A stretch of 64,000 nt of DNA from Trichosphaerium sp. ATCC 40318. Its lineage: Eukaryota; Discosea; Flabellinia; Trichosidae. The translations under genes and the position numbers were made by a program. The notes beneath the pieces are model-generated. The model searched no databases and had not been told where the DNA came from. It saw only the letters and a list, made by a program, of their open reading frames with translations. This document shows, in pieces, positions 32,301 to 43,616 of the stretch (position 1 is its first letter; every line of letters begins with the position of its first letter). The stretch lies in assembly GCA_038496445.1 (NCBI GenBank), contig JALMLS010000507.1:558001-622000 (forward strand). Reading direction: 5' to 3'.

Positions 32301-35300
32301 ACGTGCTCCCTTGCGTATGAGCTACAAAGAAACCCAGTTAATTGCTTGTTATTTAAACATAGTATTATATATGCAATGTACCAATGAAACGCAGTCTGAG
32401 TGACCATTAAATGCTGCTTTATGAAGAGGTGCTGCTCCTTCTGTATCTTTAGGAGATACTGTTGCACCGCTCTTGATAAGTTTTGATATTGTTGGTGCAT
32501 GACCATTGTAAGCTGCCTAAAATAACAAAGATTAACAGCCAGGCTGTCTTCCATTTTAATAGTACTTTATGTAAGGCTTTAGACCCTTCGTCATCGGCAG
32601 CATCTACATCAGCGCCCTTTCGGATTAGATACGTCAAACACTCCAAGTTACCGTTAAATGCAGCGATATGAAGTGGAGTACAACCCTTAAGACAAATAAG
32701 TTACATCAAGCACAATAGAAAAATATAAAATTAGATAGAACTCTACCTCATCATCTTTGCTGGCAATATTCAGTCCTTTCATCAACAAGAACCTTATACA
32801 CTCAACACTTCCGTTATACGAGGCACTGTGTAAAGCATTACCACCTTCTCTATCACACGTGCTAATATCAGCACCCTTTCTTAGCAACAACTTGGCACAA
32901 TCCAACTTTCCTACAAAGAACACCCCTTTAGAAACAGCAGATACTTAAATTTTATTTCCTACCTTTGTTGCACGCATGGAGTAATGGTGTAGCTCCCAAG
33001 TTATCTGTCTTATTAACACTCGCACCATATTTTATCAAAAGTTGTGCTGCATCGAATTGACCATTAGCTACTGCCATGTGCAATGCTGTAGAACCCTAAA
33101 ACAACTTAACTTTACACTCTTAACAAAAGGAAGGGAAAAACGCACAACTGGCTGATCTTGTAGCTTTATATCAGCCTTATTATTCAATAATCTACGCAGT
33201 ACTATAAGGTGGCCGTTGGATGCTGCTCTGTGCAATGGCGTAGCGCCTTCCTATAACAACTTATCAGTGCCTCTAGAAAGCTACTAAGTACGTACTTTAT
33301 CAGCCAAATTAACATTAGCACCGGCTTTTAGTAGCGCATTAATAATAGGCTCTCTTCCTTGTCTTGCTGCCAAATGTAGTCCCGATTGCATATCATCATC
33401 ACATGCATCAGGGTTTATCTTTAATGTATCCAAGTAGTATTTTACAAGGTTCTCAGATCCAAAGAAACATGCTGTAAGGAAAGGCGTAGCACCGTACAAG
33501 TCAGTATGTGTTGGAACAGCACCCTAAAATAATTCCGTTACAAAACATCCGGAACACAAGTTGCTTCGCTTTATTTTTCGCGAGGAGTAAAGATTCTTAC
33601 TTGGTCTATGAGATACATCGCTACTAAATAACCTCCATCACCTGCCATAGCGGCTTTGTGAAGAGGTGTTGACTGCTCTACAAGAACAGAGGGTTAACAG
33701 AAGAAGTGATTACAAATAAAAAGCAATACCAGCATCTTGGTGTTTGACGTCAGCTCCTTTTTGAATCAAAGCCTTTACTATCTTCAAGTTTGCATTTAAT
33801 GCAGCGCCATGTAAAGGTGTTGTATTTTTTGGTCCTTCTATGTCTACAATACATTTTGGAGAATCCAACAGAATTTCCACTGTTCTATTTGGTGATTTAA
33901 CAAAAGTTTGAAATACCATCTCCAAGCGTACTCTAAATGTTGGTTCCATACTGCTCCATGCAAAGCTGTCCACCCTTGATCGTATTCAGGTACACCATCA
34001 TCATCACAATCGTCAAGCTCCCAGTCAATCAATGATTGTCCTCCATTATCCCTGTAGCAATGGATTAGACTCATTTATTCGTTTACTTCGTGTTTAACCC
34101 GTACCCAATTGATACATCAACGCCTTGTGCAAGTAAAAATCCAACACAAGCATTATGACCTCCATAAGCTGCGAGATGAAGTGCTGTGGCTCCTGTAGAA
34201 AGTCAATGGCACCTCGCCTTAAAATACTCTTTAAACTTAAAAAAAACGTACCAACACCATCCACCATATTCGGATCAGCACCTCTGCTTACCAAAACCTC
34301 CACGCACTAAACAGTTAATAAATAATAAGATTTAATAAAAATTAGTACCTTTAGATGTCCATCTACTAGGGCCAGATGGAGTGATGTCATATTCATATTC
34401 TGCTTGGAATTTACCATAGCTCCTTTAAAAAGTTAGTACTACAGCTTTTTTTCTGTTTCTAACGCGCATACATACCTTTCTTTAAAAGGTATGAAACTAT
34501 TTCATGATGCCCGTTATACGACGCATTATGTACAGGTTCCCATCCCTAGTGTAAATATTCAGCAAGTGTAAACAACACAATCGTTTTCTTAATAAGATTT
34601 TTCTTGTATTTCTAGTTACCTCTCGGTTTTGGGCATTGACGTTTGCTCCTGATTTTATAAGACTTAACATTGTGGAGTGGTGTCCATTGAAACAGGCGAA
34701 ATGAAGCGGTGTAGCGCCTAGAATCTTCGTGAGAAATGCCTTTAATTAATCAGTTGTTATTGTAGTAACCTGTATTATCTTTAACAGCAACAGATCCTCC
34801 TTTTCTAGCTAAATATTCTACAACCTTATGATTACCAGCAAAAGACGCCTAAAAAAAAACCGTTTGAGACAAATAGATCCTTTTATTTCAAACGCTCTAT
34901 AATACTTTGATATAAATTCCGCGTCAGAAAAAGACAGTTTGTCTAAAAGGAGTTTCGGGAAAATTCTGTTTTTCAAAAAAGAAAAAAAAACAACAATTTG
35001 ATTAAGAACCTTATGTAAAGCCGTAGCTTCTGTTTTGTCTACACTCTCAACCCTTGCTCTATGTTCTACTAAAAGCTTTACAATCTAATAAAACTAAATT
35101 AGTTCCTTTGTGACCAATTAAACAAAAAAAAATTATCGCGACAAAAAAAATGTTCGAAAAAAAAGTACTACTTTTTTACCCTTTTTCATCACTCGCGTGA
35201 TCAAACTCGCAAAAACGAAAAGTGTATCGAGATATTTTGTTTGAATAAAAATAAAACAAAAAATAAATTCTGATAGAAAAAGCATTTTGAATAAAAGCAT

Positions 35301-35732
35301 GCTCAGAGCACGTGATTTATCGAAAAAAAAAAGTAGATAAAGCCAAATTTTCCGAATTCTTCTTTTAACAAAATATACAAGTACGCGTACTGTATGGCTA
35401 CCATTAAAAGACGCTGCCATGAGTGGAGTGTATCCTTCAGTGTTTTGGTAATTTACATTCGCTTTCATTTTTATAAGATGGCTACACGCCTCAAAATTCT
35501 TTGCAAACGCTGCATAATATAATGGCGTGTTTGAATGGTTATCGAGAGTATCAACAGCTTTTCCTCCTTGTACAAGGCGTACAAGTGTTGTCATATCTCC
35601 TGTAGAAGCCGCTGTATGTATTGGGTAGGATCTACTTGCTCGGCCATTATCTCTGGAAGCTCCAGAAGAATTAGTCTGTACTTTGCCCCTTGGTTGGAAG
35701 GCTCTCTCCGACCAAAGCGAAACAGAACTCAT
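29365..35732 (-). CDS. Ankyrin-repeat protein with C-terminal RasGAP domain
   Basis: About 30 exons from ATG 35732 to TGA 29365, roughly 1,500 aa. The first two thirds are some two dozen ankyrin repeats (G-x-T-P/A-L-H-x-A-A, L-L-x-x-G-A-x-x-N), often one intron per repeat. The last repeats pass in phase through VAKSMVHLYQFVDQTHHLV into a RasGAP domain: NPNTLLRNNCLASKVM with the catalytic Arg finger, then EYLRNIL, and FLFLRFIVPALVTPR (the FLR motif). It ends in a Lys-rich tail (ESKKKKKRLRKFF). RasGAPs switch off Ras-type GTPases. I know of no named family with this order. Confidence 0.85.
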
Positions 35733-36294
35733 AGCGAGACGTGCAGAGCGTTAGCACACGTGATATTTTTATAAAAAAGTCTAAAAGTTTCGTTCTGACA
35801 TTTTAGCCAAAGATACTCGCGTTCAGTATTTACGCCTCCAATCGGTACAAGATGCATGCCGTAAATGATGATATAGCACGTTCAAACTTTTCAGACAAAA
35901 CGAAAAACTCAAGTCTAATGTAACCTCTGGCTCCTTTCTACTCCTACCATAGTTGATAAGTACCTAATGCTCGCGCAGACAGGACAGCGTCTGCCTACTA
36001 ACAAGTAGAAATTAGAGCGCACAGTGAAGTTTGTCATGCATAGAGACCAAAAATAAACGTAGAGGGTTAACAGTGAGCGTTTGCTAACGTTTCGGGTAGA
36101 AACGAATGAACAATTGTAATAGAACGCAGTACGCTTTCTGTTCGTTCACTAGCGCGAAAATTGGTTGTACTAGCCTATAAAATTGCTTGTTCAGGACTCG
36201 TTAATGAAATAAAATAATGTACGTGCAAAAACGGATTTGAGTGTCAAAATCTTGTAGCCGTTGAACTTCAAGCCTGTATTTTTAACGTTTAATC
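35733..36294. other. Divergent intergenic region
   Basis: 562 bp between the ankyrin-RasGAP start and the BRCT gene start, hence likely promoters for both. It holds a CACGTG at about 35758 and an ACGT-rich stretch. No coding pattern seen. Confidence 0.5.
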
Positions 36295-37960
36295 ATGACA
36301 GGGTTTCTTGACGGACTTGTTTTTTGTGTAGCAGGTGCAGTTTCAAAATACGACTCACGAACGGATCTATACGGTGCTATTACAGCCGGTGGAGGTTCTA
36401 AATCGACAAAGGTCACAAAGCGGGTACCTTTTAGCAATAAACGGCTTCTTGCGATTAAAAACACCTGTTCTAACCGTATGCCGCTAAGGTGACGCATGTG
36501 GTATGCTGTGACAACTACGAGAAGTCGAAAATTTACACAAGCGCGCAAAGACGTTCAGACGAAATTCACTTTGTGACAGTGCGCAGAATATTTCGCTTTA
36601 CCTAACCTACGCGCTCACATCGATTATTAGGAAGATTTCATTGTTGATTGTATTGATAACGACGAACTACTTTCAGAGGAAGACTATGGTCTTGACGCAA
36701 GCAGTGATGAAGAAAGCGGCAGCGAAGAAGAAAGTGGAGAAAGTGACAGCGAAGAATCATCAGGATCAGGGGAGAGGAATTCACCACGCAAAGCTACACC
36801 TAAAAAGCGTGCAGCGAAAAAAACGCCGTGCGTGTTTGTTTTTTTTGGCGGCTTTTCTTTTTTACAAGAAGATTGCTTTCCCGCGATCCCTTTGAGCTTA
36901 TAAGAGTTAGTTTGCCTAAACCAAAAATCACAGCGAAGAAAGGAACAAAGAAAAGGTAGTTAGGCATTATTATAATTAGTTTAAAATTTTTATTTGTAAA
37001 AACTGTTTTCTCTCCTACAGGTTGATTAACGGTTGTGTTAGTTCTCCCAAAAAGAAGCCTACAAAGACACAAGCCCTAAAAGGCATGATTTTTACCTTAC
37101 ACGGAAGGTTTAGCTCAGCACAGTCAGAGACAATAGAAAAAGTTGAAAATAATGGTGCCACTGTTGTTAAATCGTTTACATCCTCAGTACGTACTGGTTT
37201 TAACCGCTGTTGCTTATCCTCTATTACAGGTTACACATTTATTATGCAACCAACTAGAAGGAACCTCGAAGAAGCATGAGAAGGCTGCTGAGCGTAATAT
37301 TCCTGTAGTTGACGAAGGTAATTGTGCAATCATTGTTTTTTCTTGACATTTTTTCACAACGAACCCAAAAAAAACGTACTGAGTATTTGTAGATTACATT
37401 GAGGATGTTATATCAGAGTATATCGATTCAATCTTAGATGCAAGAGCAGCTACACCATCAAAACGCCAAAAGAAGACCGCACAAGTTGAGAAAATTGTTT
37501 GCAAACGCATTGTCCGGTAAGTACCAACTACAAGCGTACCTACAATCTAATTTCTTGCGCGTAGAGGCGAGTTGTGTTACGTGGTTAAATTCAAAAAAAT
37601 AGACGCTGCTCATAACGAAGCATGGACGCGTGCGCAGGCTGTGTCTAGACTTGGCGCCAAAAAAATAGAATTGTTTGATAAGAAATTCGAAAAGGACCAA
37701 AAGCGAGTATTCGGTTTCTCAGCTGGCAAAAAAATAGAACGAGAAACAGGCGATAGTACGTTTTATACTGTATTTCTTCTCGTATTTCACGTGTTACATG
37801 CCTTTATGTTAATGTTTCCCTTATCGTAGCTCCTATAAAGAAACGTCCTACTAAAAAGGTAGCCAAGAAGACTACGAGTAAAGCTACAGAGAGCAGAAAG
37901 CGAGCAAGATCGAGTAAAACAAGTAGTTCGCCTAATAAGAAGCGCAGGGTTAAAAAATAG
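36295..37960 (+). CDS. Tandem BRCT protein with chromodomain-like segment
   Basis: Nine exons in phase: 36295-36423, 36489-36578, 36631-36827, 36911-36955, 37042-37186, 37230-37317, 37393-37516, 37565-37755, 37830-37960. BRCT 1 covers LDGLVFCVAG, ITAGGG, RVTHVVC and VTEDFIVDCI. A Ser/Glu-rich linker (DEESGSEEESGES) and a Lys/Pro-rich, nuclear-signal-like stretch follow. BRCT 2 covers LKGMIFTLHG, ENNGATVV, VTHLLC and a final IPVVDEDY. Next comes KIVCKRIV-RGELCYVVKF, which resembles a chromodomain, and a very basic C-terminus. BRCT pairs bind phosphopeptides or DNA ends. A nuclear chromatin or DNA-damage role is likely but inferred. Confidence 0.8.
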
Positions 37961-38498
37961 AAGAAAACAAACCACAAAGTTGAGAAAAGTTTTTCGGGTT
38001 ACGAATCCCGCTACGCTGTAATAATCCGTGTAAATATTAATGAAAAACGACATAGCCAGAAAGATTTGTATTTTGAAAATATGACACGGAATATTTATTA
38101 TTTTCGTAACAATAATAGCGTTATACATTGTTATAACCAACAGGAGGGTGATGTTATTTTTTGTTCTTCTTGTGCTTTGATCATCTCTTCCTTTTTGGGG
38201 ATAGACGATGGAGTTTACGCAATATTATTTTGTTTTATTGACATACCTCTTGATGGGTTTTTTTTGTGTGTTTATGTACAGTGTAAGAGTGATAGCGATG
38301 TAACCTGATGTGATCATTGACTTTGTTCGTTTTTAGTAAGGTCGAGCTTTGTTAATCGCCAAAGTTGGAAACTTTGTGAGGAGTAATTACAAATAGACCC
38401 CAATAGTTATTATCAAGGCTATAGTTGTGTTTTTGTATTGTTGGAAAATTGTTTTCGTATTTGCAAGATCTGAATAATGGACCGTTTTCGTCTTTTTT
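37961..38498. other. Intergenic, nothing recognised
   Basis: T-rich stretch between two convergent genes. Small ORFs on both strands have no supporting motif. Confidence 0.4.
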
Positions 38499-39160
38499 TC
38501 ATTTCTCGTGCAGTGTGAATGGTTTGAAAGGTAGATTAGAGTATTTGGTATCATTTTTCCCCTTTTTTCCTTTTTTGCTTTGGCATGGTTCGAACACGAA
38601 AATTGGTACTTCAGATGCGGGAGCTTGGTACCATGGGTTACAATTCGTTTTTTGACGGAAAGTGTCAAGCTGGTAGTTTCCCTTCTTACGCCTAGGTGCC
38701 GTTGTGTAATCCACCTGTCTTCCGTTAGCCCTTGTAGGTGGTTTGTTGTTCCTTATATTAAATTTGAAACCTATTTGTACTTGCAATTAATACTGGGTAC
38801 TTTTTTTTTTTGCGAAGAATGTGCGTACTTTGGTTTTCTTGTGTCCTGTTCGTAACTCGTTCTTCGTTCCTTACATCGTTACTCGTTATCTCTACTACTC
38901 GAGGATATCTGACGTTGTTTATGCCTTTATAGTGGGTACAAGTGGCCAACTGCGCTTGTGTATACTGTAAAGGAACAGCAGTATTGTTGCAAGCGTAAGA
39001 TCGAGGATTAGTTTTGCAATGCATCTTGCTGTGATGTGTGAGTGGGTGTGGGAATAATTTTTGCGGAGAAGTGGTCGTAGCGGATATCTTAATCGTTGGC
39101 TTAAGTGCCAAATTTGGTTTCGTTTTCCAAAATGATCTAGTTATTTTATTGGGTGTCCCG
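38499..39160 (-). CDS. Uncharacterised basic Asn/Pro/Thr/Lys-rich protein, 5' exons missing
   Basis: Two exons join in phase: 39160-38829 (after a TTTTTGTTAG acceptor) and 38779-38499, ending at TGA 38499-38501. The product, over 200 aa, is rich in Asn, Thr, Pro, Lys and Arg (examples KPPTRANGRQ, APRRKKGNYQ) with no cysteine pattern or fold I recognise. A similar Thr/Pro-rich open stretch near 39360-39420 may be an upstream exon. Support is frame length and splice phase only. Confidence 0.45.
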
Positions 39161-39740
39161 CTAACAAAAATGTACACGGTTGGTTTCCAGTAATAGAAAG
39201 ACTTTATTTCGGGTAGATTCTACGTTTTCTTAAAATAAGGAATCGCGACAACAGAAGGAAATCGTGCTTTATGCGGTTTTCTTTCCTTACAAGTATTGAA
39301 AATTTACCTACCATTTTCAGAAGTTTAGTATCGCGCAGGTTACGGTTTTTTTGTGTCTACGTGAATTTACATTTTTGTTCGTGGGTTGGTGTGGGTGTTG
39401 TATTGTGGTGTGCACCTATTACGGAAATAGCAATTCAACCAAAACAGTATTGCTGTTGAAAGGAGGGAGTTGCAAACGTACAAAGTCCAAAACTGCGGTC
39501 TACAAGAAAAAAAAACTACTTTTCCATATTCTGGTTAAAGGCGCAGTGTCGCTATGTACCACAGGCGCAGTCAACAACCACTACACACAAAAAAAAACCG
39601 ACTAACCGATCGCCAATTTTATAAATTGAAAGGAGAAATTCTCTTATTGGGTCATTTAAAACCGCACAAATGATCAAGTAAGAACCAAAAATTATTTCAA
39701 GTGTGGTCTTTTTTACTAGTGTACAGGTAGAGAGGAGTAA

Positions 39741-41237
39741 TTAACAAACAGAAACTTTCTTTCGTGGTTGTTGTATTGGCATATCATCAACTACAATTTG
39801 ATCCTCTGACATGCACTCTACAAAAGAATCCCATTCTCGTGTTGTAGGGTTAAATTGTAGAACGTATTGTTGCCAATACTCTCTTCTGCTTCTATCAATA
39901 TCGAAAGTTATAACGTGTGGAACTTCGCCATAGTGACCAGAGAACTCGAGTTCTATCTTCGCTGTACCTTCGCAATATTTATCCTAATCAAAAAGATCAA
40001 TATACACGTCTCCTATACCTCGTATCGTACCATCTTTATGCTCATTGGTTCATTTGGATCCTCTACTAGGCTCTTTGGACTGTTTTGGCCAGGGAGGAAC
40101 ATACGTACACGAGGTAGAAACTTGTATGGTGTACCATCAGAATCAACTCCACGTACGATTAAAGATCGTTTTTTCTTTACAACTCTTACTCTTCTTGTCA
40201 ACAAAAATGGAGGTATACGAAGACCCAGCGCGTCGGTGATTCGTGTAAGAGCCTCGTCACACTTCATATGAAGTTTTACGTCCGCTAGTTTATCTAAAGG
40301 CGTATTCTACAAAAAAATATCAGTGAGTACATGTCATGTACGCGTTGGAAGTAATACCTGCAAATTAATTATTACAAGCTTTCCATTGCTCTGTGCGGTG
40401 ATTTGAGGCATCTCATTAGCTGGAGAGACAGTACAAGACGATCCCAATACAATGTGTAAGTCTGCTTTGTAAGACCATCCATAAGCTTTGTTTAGCGGTT
40501 CCTCTGGGAGCTGTTCTCCAAAATTAACAATTGTGTCAAGAAGCTCGCCGCCACAGTTTTCGCATTTATTGCCAGTATGATGTTCCTTCACTCCGCAAGC
40601 AGTACGTACTCTTGTGTCACGTAAGAATTCTTTAGTACAAAGTTGGCATCGTTCAAGATTTGTGTTGCCATGTAGCTGAGGGAAAGTGTCAGAAAAAACC
40701 ATTTCAAAAATCAACTGATTAAGCCGCTTGTCCAGTGGTTTAAGCGTACCTCCGATATTTGTTGACCGTGTACACCGCTTCGCCTGTGTAAACCATCTAC
40801 GTTTTGTGATATCACATAGCTCAAGATACCCTTATTTAGCATTTCTACAATTGCCATATGTGATGGCGTAGGTACGGCCTTCAGAGTTGAAACGCCGCCT
40901 TTACAACGTTTTCCTTGCGCTCGAAGAGTCCAAACTCCCTTTGGCCCTCTGAAATCTACAAAACTACCATTAACGCGATACAGAGTCTTGGTGGCTTACC
41001 TGGAATACCAGCGGAGGTACTTAAACCTGCACCAGTGAATAGAACGGTGGCTCTGCTGTTTAGTATCAAATTTACAATCCTTGCAATCTACAAAGTCATA
41101 TGTAAGTGCTGGAAGTATTATTGATTGGTCGTAACGGCAAGTAACATAAAGTAATGACTTACCTTTACATCAACGTCCTTTGGGTTGTCAAAACGTTCCA
41201 GCAAATCTTCTTTGTTTTTATGAGCTGTGTGTGCCAT
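39741..41237 (-). CDS. Sirtuin, SIRT6/7-like NAD-dependent deacylase
   Basis: Exons 41237-41163, 41087-41000, 40955-40750, 40675-40358, 40306-40019 and 39983-39741 join in phase to 405 aa. The NAD fold is intact: [22 protein letters not shown], then SQNVDGLHRRSG with the catalytic His, a Cys4 zinc site (CQLC and CENC), VNFGEQLPE, and VLGSSCTVSPA. RGPKGVWT and NFGEQLP point to class IV (SIRT6/7). A C-terminal extension of about 170 aa beyond the catalytic domain includes RRVRVVKKKRS and an unknown domain ending DMPIQQPRKK. It is probably nuclear and acts on histones. Confidence 0.9.
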
Positions 41238-41573
41238 TGTGTTAGTTCGGTAGTTATAATGCTAGTGAAAAAAAAAAGCACCAATTAAAACGGTTCACTG
41301 AACTGATCTAATGAGCTGTTCGCTGATGTAACAACTAAAGTTATATTAATAGACCCAATGCATACCTCTATTTCTTTTACAGCTTTGTTATGCTTGACAG
41401 CTTATATACGACGTACTGTAACAGCTAACTGAACAAAAATAGAAAAAAAAGTGTTCATAGCAATTGCTGGAAGATAAAAAAAAGAGATGATTGCGTCTCG
41501 TGCCCTACACCGTTTCCTTGTTTGGAATCGGCCTAGGCGCTAGCCAAACACACCGGACCACGAAGTATTAATA

Positions 41574-41650
41574 ATAAATTAAAAGTTTATCGCTCTACCA
41601 CTGAGCTACATCCCATAGTTTTAGCTGGGATGGTGGGAATCGAACCCACG
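41574..41650 (-). tRNA. Circularly permuted tRNA-Lys (anticodon TTT)
   Basis: Read on the minus strand, the 3' half comes first. It has the T-arm GTGGG-TTCGATT-CCCAC (41649-41633), acceptor strand CATCCCA (41632-41626) and discriminator G (41625). After 9 nt (CTAAAACTA) comes the 5' half: acceptor strand TGGGATG (41615-41609), TA, the D-arm GCTC...GAGC, and the anticodon arm ATAAA-CTTTTAA-TTTAT (41590-41574). The 7-bp acceptor stem pairs fully between the halves. The loop gives anticodon TTT, and G73 is typical of eukaryotic tRNA-Lys. No second complementary half lies nearby in normal order. The junction in the variable region is not resolved. Confidence 0.85.
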
Positions 41651-41659
41651 CACAACATA

Positions 41660-42419
41660 TATGTTTTGGCATATTGACTGCTATTAGATAATAGGACACG
41701 TTGACTTTTAGTTTGCATCTCAGTATAAGGTAATGTCAAGCCAATTTTATAGTCGAACAATGGCCAAAGAAATTAATTGTGGGATTAGAGTGTGCTCATT
41801 AAAATTTGTAAAGGTGGAATACTTGCCAACTAAATTTAATAAGAAAAGTTAAAATTAAGTGAAATTGTACAACAGTACTAAAGAGATACAGTTGAATAAT
41901 ATTAATGAAAAGTACCTGTTGGCAAGCGTTAGAATAGTCTCAAGATAACATGCAAAAATCAAGAAACCCTGAATAAACAATCGAATTCTCGGTTTAAAAC
42001 GTCATTGTTGGCAATTTTTACATGCCATCTGCAAATACACATCATCGTATGTTCTGAGAATGAAAAGAGTCCATGACACAATTTACAATATAAATTGTCT
42101 GTTTAAAATTCGACACTAAAAGAAGTCTATTTACGCCGAAACGCTGTCGAGGTCAACTTGGTTAAATTTACACATTATTTTGCATAAATCTAAGACATTA
42201 TAAAGTGTTTGCACAATTAACACGCTACTGTTTGCTAATTAACAGTTTAAAGTATGGATGCTCAGAACCATATAAATGCGAGTGAGATATGAAATTCGTT
42301 TGCCACGAAGGCATTTTTTTAGCCTATTTTCATTGATTTCAAAAGTCAAAAAAAGCGCCAAATGTTAAGTGAGTTTTAAGTCTTCTCCTCAATTTCGCGC
42401 CAAGCGAATAACATTCAGA
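41660..42419. other. AT-rich upstream region of locus B, nothing recognised
   Basis: 760 bp with no open frame of note and no tRNA. It should hold the promoters of the permuted tRNA (upstream flank) and of locus B. The stretch just before 42420 does not obviously match the corresponding stretch before 12581. Confidence 0.4.
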
Positions 42420-43401
42420 ATGGACCAAATTGCTAATTACGAGCTGAAGGTTACTACTGAAAGTAATTTTGCCGAATTCAAGGCACGTATCTACGATATA
42501 GCATTATTTAAACGGCCTGCGATTTGATCGTGCGTACGTAACCCTCAACGTCAACAGGCTGGTAATGCAGCCTGGTTGGAAGCGATGTGTGTCATTACGT
42601 TTTCGCACTTAGCGCCCCAAACGATCGAATTAATGGTTACATGCGACTTCTACTGGCGTGTACGTAACCCTCAACGTCAACAGGCTGGTAACGCAGCCTG
42701 GTTGGAAGCGATGTGTGTCATTACGTTTTCGCACTTAGCACAAGTCCAGTAGTAGAAAGAGCAGCCACTTGTATTTTATACATTTGTTTTCCTAGTGTGA
42801 AGTTCAATTCGAGCCAAAACAGAGCGCTATGCAAGGAGTGCTTGAGATCTCAGTAAAACTTGCATAGCGCCCTGTTTCGGCGCCATTTGCGCGTGCATTA
42901 ATGGTGTTTTTTTAGGCTTTAGCTATACAAGAAATACGTAACCTGATAGCTGCGCAAGCTGCCAAAGATCGCGAAAGAGACCAACAAGACACAAAAACTG
43001 CTGCCAAAATAAAAGCGCTGGTCGCTGACAACCAGAAACTATCAAAGTCTAATGCCCGTTTGAAGCGTAAACATGAGCAAACCGAAGAAGAATTATCACG
43101 TATACGCATAGAATGTGAGACGTGGGAGGAACGCGCAAGAGAAATGAAAAGACAAAAAATAAGCGCAGAGGACCGCGCAGTTAATGCTGTTCGCCGTAAT
43201 CTACGTGGTTCACCTGAAGAGGAGGCAGAAGATAACCGCCGAGCAGATTGGGGTGCCGACGAAGTACGAAGGGTGCGGGTTCCTAGAGTTGCTAGAGCTG
43301 AGAGGGAGGACTCCTCGGACGATTCTGGTGAAAGCCGGCAAGATATCAATGATGGCGACTACAATCAACCTGACGAAGAAGCCTATTCAGTACGTCACTA
43401 A
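42420..43401 (+). CDS. Paralogous locus B: coiled-coil protein with structured 5' region
   Basis: The last exon, 42916-43401, encodes 161 aa: a coiled coil, WEERAREMKRQKI, RADWGADE, and an acidic tail ending NDGDY-NQP...SVRH, parallel to locus A. A candidate first exon starts at 42420 (MDQIANYELKVTTESN...FKARIYDIALFKR) and meets an in-frame TGA at 42525, nine bases before the GTACGT donor at 42534. Locus A has its TGA at a different codon. Two 79-nt modules and a hairpin follow in the same order as in A. The 3' flanks (TATTGTAGGA-TAATCTT) are also alike. I do not recognise the protein family. Confidence 0.55.
42534..42612 (+). repeat. Intron-like module B1 (79 nt)
   Basis: Starts GTACGTAACC and ends CACTTAG. 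It differs from B2 at one base by my reading (GGTAATGC against GGTAACGC). An internal stem AGGCT with AGCCT closes the GGTAAYGC loop, extended by CAAC with GTTG. A second stem pairs GTGTG with CGCAC. Confidence 0.85.
42660..42738 (+). repeat. Intron-like module B2 (79 nt)
   Basis: Second copy of the B module, separated from B1 by a 47-nt spacer that itself resembles the 46-nt spacer of locus A (shared C-C-C-A-A and A-C-G-A-T-C). Same donor-like and acceptor-like ends. Confidence 0.85.
42815..42879 (+). other. 21-bp hairpin, locus B
   Basis: Arms 42815-42835 and 42859-42879 pair at 19 of 21 positions around a 23-nt loop. It is the homologue of the hairpin at 12968-13031, with substitutions that keep the stem. 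It lies about 35 nt before the acceptor of the last exon. Confidence 0.8.
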
Positions 43402-43616
43402 TACTACTTCTTCATGTTTTTCTATTTCGTGTAACTCTATTGTAGGAGTAATCTTGTTCTTCTTCATGTTATTAGAGTCGAATATTGTTGTTCTTGTTGT
43501 CATAATGTAAGATATAAAAAAGAGTGTAAATTAAAATAAAGCTGTACATAAACTAACAAAGTTCTTGGGGTTTTTTTTGTGACACTTTTTTATTATTTTT
43601 TTTACAAGCCAGTCTA

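Noticed and set aside
12665-42527. UGA recoding as an amino acid in loci A and B
   Set aside because: The two TGA codons are at different aligned positions, and other genes here (F-box/LRR, flippase, Hv1) end normally at TGA.
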